NCBI RefSeq assembly: GCF_039905635.1
Contig: NZ_CP157000.1
Coordinates: 2,294,001-2,358,000 of the forward strand
Source of the DNA: Microbacterium sp. ProA8
Lineage (GTDB): Bacteria; Actinomycetota; Actinomycetes; Actinomycetales; Microbacteriaceae
Direction of reading: 5' to 3'
DNA length: 64,000 nt
Shown: piece by piece, positions 44,081 to 53,359 of the stretch
Layout of the letters: each line of letters opens with the position of its first letter
Position numbering within the stretch: position 1 is the first letter of the stretch
Notes under the pieces: model-generated
What the model was told of the DNA's origin: nothing
What the model saw: only the letters and a program-made list of their open reading frames with translations
Database searches by the model: none
Made by a program: the position numbers and the translations under genes

Positions 44081-44541
44081 TACTCGAACTTGTCGGCGGT
44101 GAAGTACACGCCGTTCAGGTTCGCGCCCTCACCCATCGCCTTGCGGTGCGCGTCAAGCGCGTCAAGGCGTTCCTTCTCAGCCCAGTTCGTGAACGGACCA
44201 TTAGCGACGTAACGCATACCGGAGTACTTCATCGGGTCGGCCGCGTCGGACGTCGCCTCGGGCATCCACTCGCCGTTAGGTCCGGTCAGGTTGCGGACCA
44301 TCTGTTCCGCGATGACAAGGTCAAGCTGGTCTTCGTCCCACTCAGGTTCGACCGCTGATGAGATCATGCGTCCGTCGTCGTCGTACTCGTAGAACGTTCG
44401 TGGCTCCCACCCCCAGAGTCGCCGTGGGGCGATCCCGGAGCGCGCGGCGAAAGCTACTTGCTGACGGAGCGCGACGCTGCCCCGGAGCCTTTTACCAGTG
44501 CGTTGAGTCGTTCCTGCGGTTCGTACTCGTTCAGCGACCAC
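44077..44541 (-). CDS. tail assembly chaperone, frameshifted C-terminal part
   Basis: This frame overlaps the end of the upstream chaperone gene and lacks a good start of its own. The protein after the shift (residues following RLRGSVALRQQ) is helical and acidic with EWDEDQLDLVIAEQM. It is the expected T part of a G-GT tail chaperone pair, made by a -1 shift at the A-run near 44490, and its stop lies just beyond the lipoprotein gene stop. Confidence 0.8.
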   Translation of the reverse strand: MVAERVRTAGTTQRTGKRLRGSVALRQQVAFAARSGIAPRRLWGWEPRTFYEYDDDGRMISSAVEPEWDEDQLDLVIAEQMVRNLTGPNGEWMPEATSDAADPMKYSGMRYVANGPFTNWAEKERLDALDAHRKAMGEGANLNGVYFTADKFEY

Positions 44542-45026
44542 ACGGCGTCACGAATCTTGCCGATATCGCTACCGGACAGGACGTCGAACAGGTCTCCCCA
44601 CTCGTCGTCGCTGATGTCGACGGGTTCGCCGTCCTCCAGCCGTGCGCCGTAGGACACGTTTGACGTGTCACGGTAGCGGGCTGCGGCTTCACAGGCGGCG
44701 TCGTAGTTGTACCCGTAGTGACGGTCAATGGGTACGTCGGGCCGCACCGGGCACTTCGACGTCAGGTTCGACCAGTCCCGCCCGGGAAGGCGCGTGAGAC
44801 GGATGGTGAGGAGGGAATCGGCGGACTGTTCCTCGAGCTCGTCAAGCTGGCACTGGATCTCGTCTGCCGGCGACGCAACACCCATGCGAGTGTCGGTCAG
44901 ATCGACGGCCGCAAGTTCCTTCTCCAGCCGCTCCCGCTCAGCAGACACAGCGCCGTCGAGGACAACAACCACATCCTTGGTAGGCCGTGCAGCACGAGCC
45001 GCGGCCAACTGTTCCTTGAAGTTCAT
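44454..45026 (-). CDS. tail assembly chaperone, G part
   Basis: The 190-residue protein starts MNFKEQLAAARAARPTKD at an ATG (an in-frame GTG at 45035 is possible). It is a mixed helical protein ending ALVKGSGAASRSVSK. Its place between tail tube and tape measure and the overlapping second frame identify it as the upstream chaperone that binds tape measure protein during tail assembly. Confidence 0.82.
   Translation of the reverse strand: MNFKEQLAAARAARPTKDVVVVLDGAVSAERERLEKELAAVDLTDTRMGVASPADEIQCQLDELEEQSADSLLTIRLTRLPGRDWSNLTSKCPVRPDVPIDRHYGYNYDAACEAAARYRDTSNVSYGARLEDGEPVDISDDEWGDLFDVLSGSDIGKIRDAVWSLNEYEPQERLNALVKGSGAASRSVSK
44486..44499 (-). other. probable -1 ribosomal frameshift site
   Basis: Read leftward the overlap contains CTGGTAAAAGGCT. 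In the upstream frame this is CTG GTA AAA GGC; slipping one base back on AAA gives AGG CTC in the downstream frame. The A AAA G slip is a known type of -1 site. The fusion would be about 320 residues. Confidence 0.65.
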
Positions 45027-45061
45027 TCTGTTCACCGTTTACTTCACCGTGGAGGGTAGAA

Positions 45062-45098
45062 CCTGACCCTGGGGCACGGTGAGAACCCCAGGGTCAGG
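45062..45098 (-). terminator. hairpin after tail tube gene
   Basis: CCTGACCCTGGGG and CCCCAGGGTCAGG form a perfect 13-bp stem with an 11-base loop just after the tail tube stop. It may reduce read-through into the chaperone genes so that tube protein is made in excess. Confidence 0.8.
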
Positions 45099-45105
45099 AG
45101 ATGGA

Positions 45106-45630
45106 TCACGCCGCGATAACGCCGTGAACGATCGGGCCGGTGATCGACGCACGCTGCTTGATGAGCGCCTTACCATCCGGGGTGACGGGGAAGATCTGCG
45201 TACCCAGGGTCACCGGGATCGTGTAGACCTTCTGCGCCGCCGTCGCCACCGTCGTGTTGGTCACATTGCGGCGAACCACGAAATAACCCGAGATCGACGT
45301 GGCCGAACCAACCGGCTTCAGCACCACAGCCGCCGAAGAAGCCTCAGTGGCGTCCACGTACTCGAGCATGCCGAGCGTGTCAGTACGGATACCGAGGGCT
45401 TCCAGGTCGACCGTGAGACCAAGACGGGAGTCCGTGTCAATCACCTGGTCGGCGTCGAGAGCGAAACCACCCGGCGTGAACGAATGCGTCACCCGGAACG
45501 TGGTTGCGGCGTCGAACACCGAAACCTTGCTGGGTGCGGTGAGGGAGGCCATCGCACCACCAACCCACCAGATGACCAGGTTTCCCTTGACATCAATCGC
45601 GGCGGGAACAACGTCAGCTACATCAGCCAT
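45106..45630 (-). CDS. major tail tube protein
   Basis: The 174-residue beta-rich protein (MADVADVVPAAIDVKGNLVI, GGFALDADQVIDTDSRLGLT) lies between tail-terminator and chaperone genes, the fixed place of the tail tube gene. Cysteines are absent. A stem-loop follows the gene and a short one (CCCCG/CGGGG, 45648 to 45662) precedes it. Confidence 0.85.
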   Translation of the reverse strand: MADVADVVPAAIDVKGNLVIWWVGGAMASLTAPSKVSVFDAATTFRVTHSFTPGGFALDADQVIDTDSRLGLTVDLEALGIRTDTLGMLEYVDATEASSAAVVLKPVGSATSISGYFVVRRNVTNTTVATAAQKVYTIPVTLGTQIFPVTPDGKALIKQRASITGPIVHGVIAA

Positions 45631-45703
45631 GTTCAGTCCTTTCTTCTCCCCGACAACCGGGGTTCTTCCTTGGGTTGCCCTCCAGGGAGTAAGGAGGGAG
45701 TTC

Positions 45704-46081
45704 TTACGAGTGGGTCAGGTCGAACTGGTCGACGAGATACCACAGGGGTGGATTCGCTTCCTTGTCCAGCCGGGGCGGCAGAGACACGGGATGTGTGAGC
45801 CGGCCAACACCGGGGATGACGTAATCCGTCAGCAGCCCGACAACACGACGCCCAACCCACTTCGCCTGCTCAACCGTCGTCGCGACACTGTGAATCGTGT
45901 ACGTCGTGTCGTTGACGTTCGACGGGCCACCCAGCCGATCCGACGTATCTGCACCGAGCGGTGCAAACACGGACGCGTAACGGGCGGGAGGGTTCGTCAC
46001 CGTGCCCTCATAGATCGCGTTCGCGAGCTGCGAGTCAGAGCGGAGCCGGGCGAGAACTGCGGCGTCACCCGCGGCGCTCAC
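45704..46081 (-). CDS. tail terminator/completion protein
   Basis: The 125-residue protein starts MSAAGDAAVLARLRSDSQLANAIYEG and has the compact alpha/beta layout of tail terminators that cap the tube at the head-proximal end. Start overlaps the stop of the HK97 gp10-like gene by four bases. Confidence 0.75.
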   Translation of the reverse strand: MSAAGDAAVLARLRSDSQLANAIYEGTVTNPPARYASVFAPLGADTSDRLGGPSNVNDTTYTIHSVATTVEQAKWVGRRVVGLLTDYVIPGVGRLTHPVSLPPRLDKEANPPLWYLVDQFDLTHS

Positions 46082-46467
46082 AGGATGTCCCCCGCGGCGA
46101 TCTCGAGGCCCTTGATGAAGTCGGCCTCGTTCTTCTGCAACGCCGCGTGACCGTAGCCGGTGGGAGACGCTGAAGGGGTGCCGTATTCGAGATAACCGAC
46201 CAGACCACCGACCCAGTGACTTCCCTTACCGCGATATGTGGGGCCGATCTCAACCGCCACGCCTTCTGGGTTGTCCGTGAACTCGTAACTAACGGTGGAC
46301 GCGCCGCGGGGGATCATCTCGGATTGCTGAAGGGGCTTACGCCAGTCGTCCTTCACGTGGCGAGCCGTAACCTCAAGCGCCTTGCGGACGTTCGCGTGTG
46401 TCTTCGCCGGCACCTCACCGAGATCCGCGGCCAGCTTCGACAACTCCGAGAAATCAAAGGTCGTCAC
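46078..46467 (-). CDS. HK97 gp10-like head-tail protein
   Basis: The 129-residue protein has the family pattern: FDFSELSKLAADLGEVPAKT, VTARHVKDDWRKP, then VEIGPTYRGKGSHW and YLEYGTP near the middle. It takes part in head-tail completion. Four-base overlaps link it with both neighbours. Confidence 0.85.
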   Translation of the reverse strand: MTTFDFSELSKLAADLGEVPAKTHANVRKALEVTARHVKDDWRKPLQQSEMIPRGASTVSYEFTDNPEGVAVEIGPTYRGKGSHWVGGLVGYLEYGTPSASPTGYGHAALQKNEADFIKGLEIAAGDIL

Positions 46468-46850
46468 GTCTGCACCTCCACCGGGAAACGTCGCGCGGTC
46501 GCATCGGTCTGGAAGAACACGCCCTCGATGTTCAGCCGCAGCCCCACACTCGCCGGATCATTCACAGAAGCCGTGATCTCGACCGAGTCGTTCACTTGCA
46601 CACCGCCCGACGTCGCGACAGGAAGGTCCAGGCGGGGCGTCTGCGCTGCAAGGTTCTGCCCCTGCGCGTCCACCGACCCGACGACCGTTGAGGTGAGCTT
46701 CAGCCGTGCCGGACCGTTATAGATCGTGGTCGTCGACGGCGTGTAAGTGCCCGTCTCCTCATCGAAGACAGGCTCCGATTCGCGGGTGATGACGACCGTG
46801 TCCGTCATGCGCGCTTCGGCGAAGTTCCGCCCCAGCCCGAGGATGCTCAC
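46464..46850 (-). CDS. head-tail stopper/connector (DUF6093-like)
   Basis: The 128-residue beta-rich protein (MTDTVVITRESEPVFDEETG, YNGPARLKL) matches small head-closure proteins between adaptor and gp10-like genes. An internal ATG gives MTDTVVIT and could also start translation. Confidence 0.78.
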   Translation of the reverse strand: MSILGLGRNFAEARMTDTVVITRESEPVFDEETGTYTPSTTTIYNGPARLKLTSTVVGSVDAQGQNLAAQTPRLDLPVATSGGVQVNDSVEITASVNDPASVGLRLNIEGVFFQTDATARRFPVEVQT

Positions 46851-47407
46851 CGAGTCTCCACCACCGTCACATCACCACGGCCGAACTGGCGGCGGATGAG
46901 GGCCTGCTGCGGCTCCGGAAGCACCATCCCCGACCCGGTGCCACCGTCCGCAAACGCGGCCCGGAAATCATCGAGCGCAACCGACGACAGCCCACCAAAC
47001 GTGAGCCCCGTCCCCGTCTCAACCGCAAGGATCGCCTGCGACACGAGAACAGCGGAGAACGACACCAGCACAGGCGGCGCCGTAGCAACACCCCACGTGA
47101 ACGTCACATCCACCGGGTCATCACAATCCACCGTCAAGTACCCGGGACGGTACGTGTAATCAACCGCCACCGCATCACGTTCGACCGCGTCCACGGACAC
47201 GACCGGATACTGAGGCAGATCAACCCGCCCAGCATCCGGCCATGCCGTGAACGTCGAAGTCGTCGTCGGGTAAACGTCCTGCCCGATAACCGACCGAAGG
47301 TACGCGGAAGCGTCCACCAACAGTGTGGTGACCCACTCATCCTCCGCACTCGTAAAAGTACGGTTCAGACGAGCGGCGACAGCGTCAGAGTTGGTGAACG
47401 CAACCAC
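46847..47407 (-). CDS. head-tail adaptor (connector) protein
   Basis: The 186-residue protein directly follows the capsid gene. An N-terminal helical part (SDAVAARLNRTFTSAEDEW, VDASAYLRSVIGQDVYP), and a beta hairpin (GRVDLPQYPVVSVDAVERD) are typical of gp6/gp15-like adaptors that ring the portal. Confidence 0.82.
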   Translation of the reverse strand: MVAFTNSDAVAARLNRTFTSAEDEWVTTLLVDASAYLRSVIGQDVYPTTTSTFTAWPDAGRVDLPQYPVVSVDAVERDAVAVDYTYRPGYLTVDCDDPVDVTFTWGVATAPPVLVSFSAVLVSQAILAVETGTGLTFGGLSSVALDDFRAAFADGGTGSGMVLPEPQQALIRRQFGRGDVTVVETR

Positions 47408-47423
47408 GATTTACCCCCTAGGG

Positions 47424-48239
47424 TCAGGCCGAGACGTAGTGCTGGATCGCCGTAGCGCGGAGAGCCTTGGCGCCGTACACGTGCAGACCGTCGATCTGGT
47501 CACCGAAGGCGTCCAGTGCGACGTTCGCGCGCTGCTTGACGATCTGCTCAACGAACGCGAACGCGCGACCCCAGTAGCCGATGAAGACCGGCTTGGAGGT
47601 GTTCGCGATCGCGGCCGAAGGGGTCTCCACGACGGTGAAGCCGCGGTACTCGCCGATGACACCGTTACGGAGCGTCTGGTCAGAACCCGACTCGTTCGCC
47701 TTGAACAGCGAGGTCGAGGGGTTCATCAGGAACGCCGCAGCCTCGGGGTTGACGGCCAGGTAACGCTGAGCGGAGGGAACCTTCGCCTTGACCAGCGCGG
47801 TACGGATCGCGACGACAGCCGAGTCGGCCAGCGCCGCAGTCGTGACCGCAGTGGTACCAGCCGAAGTGCCACCGGACAGCATGGTCGTGAGAACGTAGTC
47901 CTCAGCGACGTCAGCGAGACCCGCAGCCGCGTCAGTCTGGAACTGGTCGAACGAACCAGCAGCCTGCACCCGGTCCACGTCATCGACGAGGTACGCGTAG
48001 TACTTCTTCTGGTCGATCGTCAGCGTCTGGCTCGAGTCAGTGAGCGCCTGACGGGTGATCGAACCCGAGTAGGTGCCGATCGTCGGCTGAGTGAAGCCAG
48101 TGATCTTCACCGCCTCACCACCGTTGACGATGTCACCCTCGTAGTCCCGGTTCAGGGTCGGGATGACGAACGTGTTCTGGTGCAGGTTCTCGAGGAGGCT
48201 TGCATGCCAGATAGTGGGGCGATAGTTAGTGATAGCCAT
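47424..48239 (-). CDS. major capsid protein (P22 coat-like group)
   Basis: The 271-residue protein begins MAITNYRPTIWHASLLENLH and has VIPTLNRDYEGDIVNGGEAV and LTIDQKKYYAYLVDDVDRVQ, the pattern of the P22-gp5-like branch of HK97-fold capsids in actinophages. There is no protease gene in the head module and a separate scaffold gene is present. The protein is probably used full length. Confidence 0.88.
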   Translation of the reverse strand: MAITNYRPTIWHASLLENLHQNTFVIPTLNRDYEGDIVNGGEAVKITGFTQPTIGTYSGSITRQALTDSSQTLTIDQKKYYAYLVDDVDRVQAAGSFDQFQTDAAAGLADVAEDYVLTTMLSGGTSAGTTAVTTAALADSAVVAIRTALVKAKVPSAQRYLAVNPEAAAFLMNPSTSLFKANESGSDQTLRNGVIGEYRGFTVVETPSAAIANTSKPVFIGYWGRAFAFVEQIVKQRANVALDAFGDQIDGLHVYGAKALRATAIQHYVSA

Positions 48240-48251
48240 GAGCTACCCCTT

Positions 48252-48845
48252 TCAGGATTTGCCGAGGAGCTTGTCCAGCCGGCCTTCACGCCGTGCCTTG
48301 TTGATCTCCGCGGGAGACATTTGTTCAAGGTCGTAATCAGTGAGCTGCTTAGGTGCCGCGGCGCGGCCCTTCGCCCCCTGATCGGCCGAACCGAACCCGG
48401 GCGCCGTGACGGCGAGCTCCGGATAGTCGGTCAGCAGGGTGTCGATCGCTGAAGCGAGAGCATCCGCATCAACCTCGCCGTCGTCGTCGACCTCAATCGC
48501 TGAGGCGTCGATCAACTTCACGGCAAGGGCGGGGTTCTTCACCCGATTAGCAGCAGCAGCGCGAATCTCCGCCCGCACAATGCGGTCGTTCGCCTTCGTG
48601 GTCGCTTCAGCAGCGGCCTCCCGGCGTGCCAGCTCAAGGGCCTGCTCATCAGGTGCCTTGTTGGCGAGTTCACGTTCCTGCTCGAGCTCACGGAGACGCT
48701 TCGACGCTTCCTTGTGCGCCTTACGCTCCGCAGCCAGAGCCTTCTTCAGACCCAAATTGGGGTCTTCTTCCTGCTCCTGCTCCTCAGACTCGACTTCTTC
48801 GATCTGGTCCGTTTCGGTCGTCTCGACCTCTTCGGTTTCAGACAT
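48252..48845 (-). CDS. capsid scaffolding protein
   Basis: The 197-residue protein has a very acidic N-terminus (EEVESEEQEQEEDPN), a central charged coiled coil (KKALAAERKAHKEASKRLRE) and a basic C-terminal tail (NKARREGRLDKLLGKS) that would contact the capsid. This is the standard make-up of phage scaffolds. Confidence 0.88.
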   Translation of the reverse strand: MSETEEVETTETDQIEEVESEEQEQEEDPNLGLKKALAAERKAHKEASKRLRELEQERELANKAPDEQALELARREAAAEATTKANDRIVRAEIRAAAANRVKNPALAVKLIDASAIEVDDDGEVDADALASAIDTLLTDYPELAVTAPGFGSADQGAKGRAAAPKQLTDYDLEQMSPAEINKARREGRLDKLLGKS

Positions 48846-48874
48846 GTGGAATCACTCCTAGTTGGGATAGAAAA

Positions 48875-48891
48875 GGCCCCATCACGGGGCC
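48875..48891 (-). terminator. intrinsic terminator upstream of scaffold
   Basis: Read leftward, GGCCCC-GTGAT-GGGGCC is followed by TTTTC. A second small stem (CACCCC/GGGGTG, 48899 to 48914) precedes it. It would partly separate portal/MuF transcription from capsid genes. Confidence 0.8.
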
Positions 48892-48936
48892 AGATGCCAC
48901 CCCAAACGGGGTGATTCGCCGCATCGCGCGGGAAAC

Positions 48937-49842
48937 TCAGAGGGACGGGTTCAGCCGTCCGGTTTGGTAGTTGACGTAGCCCTCGGCCTGGAGCATCCGG
49001 ATCGCGTTCGCACGGGTACCGGCCGTCCGGTAAATGTCATCGACCGTCATCCGCGACGGAGTGCCGAACCGACGCTTACCTTTCGCGGTACCAAGCCCGC
49101 GCTGGTCGATGTTCACCACGCGGGACACGTCAGCACCGTCACGTATTGCCCTGGCGCCGGTCTTCGTGAAGATCCGGTCCTGTTCCGCCTTCGACAGCGC
49201 CCCGAAATACTCGGCCGGGTCGGTAGTGAAGTCCTCACCGACTGACTCAGAGGCCGGAATGTGGATGCAGTCGCACCGCGGATGCCGCAGGAACCCCTTG
49301 TTCCACGCGAACCACTTACCCGCGAGGATCGCGCACCGTGCACACGACGGCGGGTTCAGCATCCGCGCGTAACCACCCAGGCTCGGGCGCTGAATGATGT
49401 CGGCGTGGTACACCTGCCGGCGCGTGTCCGCGAGGACGGTAAGCACCGTCCCGGTCAGCCACGTGCCACCCTGCGCCAGCGCTTCGGGAACGGTCGCACC
49501 ACCCGCGATAGCCGACTTCGACAGCACAACGGCCTCGTCAAGCAGGGAACTCACGGGGCGACCGTCAGGGGCATCCCGGGTGAAGCGCGCCGGAACCAGC
49601 GCACCCACCCCAGGAGCCGCCTGACCGGTCTCTGACAGCACAGAATCCGTGTAGGGCACCGCGACACGTACCGACGCGTCTCGACCCGTCTGAACGACGC
49701 TCAACACAATCGGCGAAACCCGCACCCACTCGGCCGAGAACTCCGTCCCAAGCCGACGCCACAGCTTTGCGACGCTAGAGGCTGTCGTCCCCGCTATCGT
49801 CTGCTGCTTCCGGTACTGATCCGCCGACGCTTGAGGAATCAT
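48937..49842 (-). CDS. minor head protein (MuF/capsid-maturation-like)
   Basis: The 301-residue protein has the late Cys/His block PPSCARCAILAGKWFAWNKG, then RHPRCDCIHIPA, the conserved metal-like cluster of phage MuF-type minor head proteins. The ATG at 49842 has GAGGGG upstream and lies 68 bases inside the portal gene, a long overlap. It is probably a few-copy protein ejected or located near the portal. Confidence 0.85.
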   Translation of the reverse strand: MIPQASADQYRKQQTIAGTTASSVAKLWRRLGTEFSAEWVRVSPIVLSVVQTGRDASVRVAVPYTDSVLSETGQAAPGVGALVPARFTRDAPDGRPVSSLLDEAVVLSKSAIAGGATVPEALAQGGTWLTGTVLTVLADTRRQVYHADIIQRPSLGGYARMLNPPSCARCAILAGKWFAWNKGFLRHPRCDCIHIPASESVGEDFTTDPAEYFGALSKAEQDRIFTKTGARAIRDGADVSRVVNIDQRGLGTAKGKRRFGTPSRMTVDDIYRTAGTRANAIRMLQAEGYVNYQTGRLNPSL

Positions 49843-51256
49843 CGAGTCCCCTCATCGCCGCCACAATCTGCGGGTCATTCAGTTCCGCCTCACGCATCTT
49901 CAAGATGCGGCGAATGTCAGCCGGCGAATGCCCCGACTGCTCCAGCAGATACTCGAACGGGTACCCCATCTGACGCTTCTTCACCAGAGCGTCCGCGAGC
50001 TGCGCTTCCGACCGAATCTCACGCGACTGCCACACGATCTGTGCCAGGCGTGACTGCTCCGCGAGCTTCTTGTCACCCTCCACCAGAGCCACGAGACGCA
50101 GCAGTTCCCGCAACTGCGGGTCCGTGAACGTGATGAACTCGTCCGACTTGTTGACAAGGCCGATCTCGGACGCCTTCAGACCCTCGGCGTTCACGTTCGA
50201 CATGCCCGTCTTCGTCACCAGGTACGTCGGCGGGGTCTGCGTCTGAGCGAAGATATGCCCAACCGCAATCTCGATGGTGTCCGTGAAAATGTCGAGGGAA
50301 GCGGCCTTCCAGGAGTCGATCTTCGCGTTATCGCCCGTGATGCTAATGAGGCGCTTCTCGCGAAGATCCTTCATCTCCACCGGACGCTTGCCGATGACAT
50401 TCCCCTCGGAATCAAGGATCGGAATCATCGGGGGCTCGGCGGCGAGCATGACGCGCGCATCCATCGAGGCGTAGTCGGCTGCGAGCATCAGATAGGCCCA
50501 CATCAGGTTCACAAAATCCTGCATGGGCATGACGCCCTGGATCTCGGACCGCGGGTCGCCCTTCAGCGTCGGCCGGTTAGCGATCTCCACCACCGGGACG
50601 ACACCCAGAGGGTTCGCGATGACCCACTTCTCACCCTCGGACTCACGAGGAACCCACCCGCCGTCCTCAGCGCGCCCGGTACGCGACTGAAGCGCCTGAG
50701 ACTGCCGGTCCTGCTTGGGGTTCGGACGCTTTCGCTGCCACTTGAACAGCTCAGCCGGCGTGTAGAGAGTCGCGAACTCAAGGTCTTCATCCACCCACGT
50801 CTTCAACGCAGCAGAACGCAGACGAGGGTTCTCCCAGTCGTACTCAATCTCCACGTTCGACGGGTGCTCGAACGTAACCAGAGGCTTACCCTCAGCATCC
50901 GCCCACACGATCGCGAACGTTCGCTTAGCCGTCAGCGACGCAACCACACCCTGCGAGAACTGCGAATCGAACTCGTTCATCTGCAACGAGTCCCACAGCT
51001 TCGACGCAGCCCGCTTCGGGAGATTCGCAACCCCGATGGGCTTGAGCCGCTGAGCCTCCGCGTTGACGACCGTCGCACACCAGTTGTCCGAGAACCCTGC
51101 GTACCGCGCCGCGTTCTGCTTCCGCCACTCGGCAGTCGCAAACGACAGGGGGTGCTCGCCGTTGTAATACGACTCCGCCTTGTCGATGTCCGCACGCCGG
51201 TTGTTGAGACGGGTGTAGATGCGCTGCGTGAGCTTCCGGGCCGCTTCCACGTCCAT
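49775..51256 (-). CDS. portal protein (SPP1 Gp6-like)
   Basis: The 493-residue protein starts MDVEAARKLTQRIYTRLNNR and has AESYYNGEHPLSF, WCATVVNAEAQRLKPIGV and the long C-terminal stem/clip helices seen in dodecameric portals. Gene lies 14 bases after the terminase large subunit. The acidic C-terminus (DDSSSVGGSVPEAADDSGDD) is probably disordered. Confidence 0.9.
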   Translation of the reverse strand: MDVEAARKLTQRIYTRLNNRRADIDKAESYYNGEHPLSFATAEWRKQNAARYAGFSDNWCATVVNAEAQRLKPIGVANLPKRAASKLWDSLQMNEFDSQFSQGVVASLTAKRTFAIVWADAEGKPLVTFEHPSNVEIEYDWENPRLRSAALKTWVDEDLEFATLYTPAELFKWQRKRPNPKQDRQSQALQSRTGRAEDGGWVPRESEGEKWVIANPLGVVPVVEIANRPTLKGDPRSEIQGVMPMQDFVNLMWAYLMLAADYASMDARVMLAAEPPMIPILDSEGNVIGKRPVEMKDLREKRLISITGDNAKIDSWKAASLDIFTDTIEIAVGHIFAQTQTPPTYLVTKTGMSNVNAEGLKASEIGLVNKSDEFITFTDPQLRELLRLVALVEGDKKLAEQSRLAQIVWQSREIRSEAQLADALVKKRQMGYPFEYLLEQSGHSPADIRRILKMREAELNDPQIVAAMRGLDDSSSVGGSVPEAADDSGDDSL

Positions 51257-51270
51257 GCGACCCCCTGGGG

Positions 51271-52920
51271 CTAGGTATAAATGAAGTTGTCCGGACGCCC
51301 AGTTAGAGCTCCGTCAGCGATTGCATCCATGCGCGCCTCATGTGCGAGCACAGACGTCATGGCAAGGTCGATCTTTTGCGGGTCGGTCGGTTTTCCGATG
51401 AAGTACCGGTTGATACCCGTTGCCGGGTCCACCCCACGCGCGCGGAGGATCGCGTTACGCAGGTGCGCCTCAACGTCCACGTCCCCGTCGTGCCGGAAGT
51501 CCGACTCGGTGTTGTAGACGTCGGTGCGGAACCGCTCGAGCGCCGCGTGCATCGGGTTCAGGCGGTTCGTGGCCCACTTGATGAACACCTTGTCGCCATG
51601 CTCAGCGGCCAGGTTGTCCGCCTCGGACTCCCAGAACGCAGGGTCCAGGTACGCGCGGACAATCTCGAACTCGGATGCGATCTGCGACCATGCAGCCATG
51701 ACCTCAGCGCGCGGGATACGCCCATCCCAGTCCTGCGGGCGCCAATGCGTCCGCCGGCGAGCATCCCCATACGTCGGGGTGAACTGGTAGCCGTCCAGAG
51801 TCTCAAGACGGATGCCAGTGTGGTCGTCGTTGTTCGACCCGTCGAACCCCGCACACACCTTCGTCCGCGGTGTGACCGTAATGGGCTCCACCTTCCGGTC
51901 AGCCCATTTCGTCATGTCGAACCACGAACCAGAACCAGCAACAATCCGGTTCCCAAAGAACCGCTCCGCCTCAGCCGGATTCACCTCGCCCAGCGCAGAC
52001 GCCTCAGCCTCAATCGACCGCTGATCCACCCACGGCGAACCGCCATAGTTGAACGCGAAAATCAGCGCCCGATCCTTCTTCAAATCCCAGCGAAGAGTGG
52101 CCGGCGGCGGGAAATAGTGCTTGAGGACGTCCTTACGCTTCGACTCATGCGTGTCCTGCGCCTGAGAAGCCTCAGCAGGGTCATACGGGTTCGTCGTCTC
52201 CGACACCCGACCACCCATACCCGCAGCACCACGCCGCAAAGTGCGCATGAACTTCTTCATCTTGTTCGAGTCAGTCCACAGACCCGTCTCATCACACTTC
52301 CCCGCCGAAATACGGGCACCAAGCTTGCCGTCAGCCTTCGACGTCACAATCTCAACCCGCGAATCACGGTTCCCGTTCGGATGACGAATGAACGCCTCAC
52401 CAGTACGGATCATGTTCGACAACGGACCCGAATCGATCATCGGGATAAGCGCACCCCAGGTGTTCTCCACCTGATCCTCAACGACAGCCGCAAGCTGGAT
52501 TCGCGGGGTAGGCCAGTGACGGCCCTTCGGCTCCCCTACCTCGTAGAAGTACACGCCACCACACGGGCAACCATGATCGGCGCACGCGTAGTAGTCGCCC
52601 TCAGCCGCCCACCCGTCGAACAGAGCCGGCCCAACGAACTCGAGGCACGTCTCCGCGGCCACACCAGGCGACTTGCCGACCTTCTGCGCGGCCATCCACT
52701 GCCCCGTGCGGTACCGGAACGCGACGTTGCGCTCACCGGGCTTAGCGGTCGGACGGACCTCATACCAATTCGCCAACCACACCCGATGGTCAAGGGTCGG
52801 CTGAAACGGATCCCCGGCCGTGTCACCCTCCGGGACAACACAGTGGTTCTCAATCCACCACATACCGAGGTAGCCAAGCGAACGTGTACGAGGCGGGATC
52901 TTGTAGTCAGGCCCCTTCAA
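51271..52920 (-). CDS. terL: terminase large subunit
   Basis: The 549-residue protein has a Walker-A-like AAQKVGKSP (near residue 85), Walker-B-like GKCDETGLW, and the RNase H-like nuclease start CAGFDGSNNDDHTG with an acidic residue later in RAYLDPAFWESE. It pumps DNA into the capsid and cuts it. A CADHGCPCGG block near residue 120 looks like a Zn knuckle, unusual but seen in some actinophages. It overlaps the small subunit gene by 14 bases. Confidence 0.92.
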   Translation of the reverse strand: MKGPDYKIPPRTRSLGYLGMWWIENHCVVPEGDTAGDPFQPTLDHRVWLANWYEVRPTAKPGERNVAFRYRTGQWMAAQKVGKSPGVAAETCLEFVGPALFDGWAAEGDYYACADHGCPCGGVYFYEVGEPKGRHWPTPRIQLAAVVEDQVENTWGALIPMIDSGPLSNMIRTGEAFIRHPNGNRDSRVEIVTSKADGKLGARISAGKCDETGLWTDSNKMKKFMRTLRRGAAGMGGRVSETTNPYDPAEASQAQDTHESKRKDVLKHYFPPPATLRWDLKKDRALIFAFNYGGSPWVDQRSIEAEASALGEVNPAEAERFFGNRIVAGSGSWFDMTKWADRKVEPITVTPRTKVCAGFDGSNNDDHTGIRLETLDGYQFTPTYGDARRRTHWRPQDWDGRIPRAEVMAAWSQIASEFEIVRAYLDPAFWESEADNLAAEHGDKVFIKWATNRLNPMHAALERFRTDVYNTESDFRHDGDVDVEAHLRNAILRARGVDPATGINRYFIGKPTDPQKIDLAMTSVLAHEARMDAIADGALTGRPDNFIYT

Positions 52921-53359
52921 CGGAGACAGCCTTCAGCCAGTCACCGGAGGACGTCTGCCGGGCAGCGGGAACAGGAACCGGAGCTGCGGCGGAACCGTCA
53001 GAGATCCGCCAGCCATTCGACCGCATCCCCGGCACGTTCAAACCGAGCTCAGCCTCCATCCGAAGAACCGCCGTCTTCAGACCAGCCGACGCCTTCTCCG
53101 CAACAGACTCGAGATACGCGCGCACATACGCCGCGACCTGAAACTTCAGGCCCAGAGCATCCCACGCAGCACCCTGCGGCTTCCGCCACAACTCATCCCA
53201 CAGCTCAACCTCCACCGACAACGCGTCAGGCAGAGGGAACGCAGGGATCGTGCCGGCGAAACCAGCAGCAGGAAGGTCAACCCACTCCCGGTCAAGAGAC
53301 CGATACGAGTTCGGGTCAGGTGCAGGGCCACTACGGGCACGGGCTCCACCAGAAGGCAT
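52907..53359 (-). CDS. terS: terminase small subunit
   Basis: The 150-residue protein begins MPSGGARARSGPAPDPNSYR and has WVDLPAAGFAGTIPAFPLPD, ELWDELWRKPQGAAWD and a C-terminal helix, the pattern of actinophage terminase small subunits that recognise the packaging site. It lies between the HNH gene and TerL. Confidence 0.87.
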   Translation of the reverse strand: MPSGGARARSGPAPDPNSYRSLDREWVDLPAAGFAGTIPAFPLPDALSVEVELWDELWRKPQGAAWDALGLKFQVAAYVRAYLESVAEKASAGLKTAVLRMEAELGLNVPGMRSNGWRISDGSAAAPVPVPAARQTSSGDWLKAVSVEGA

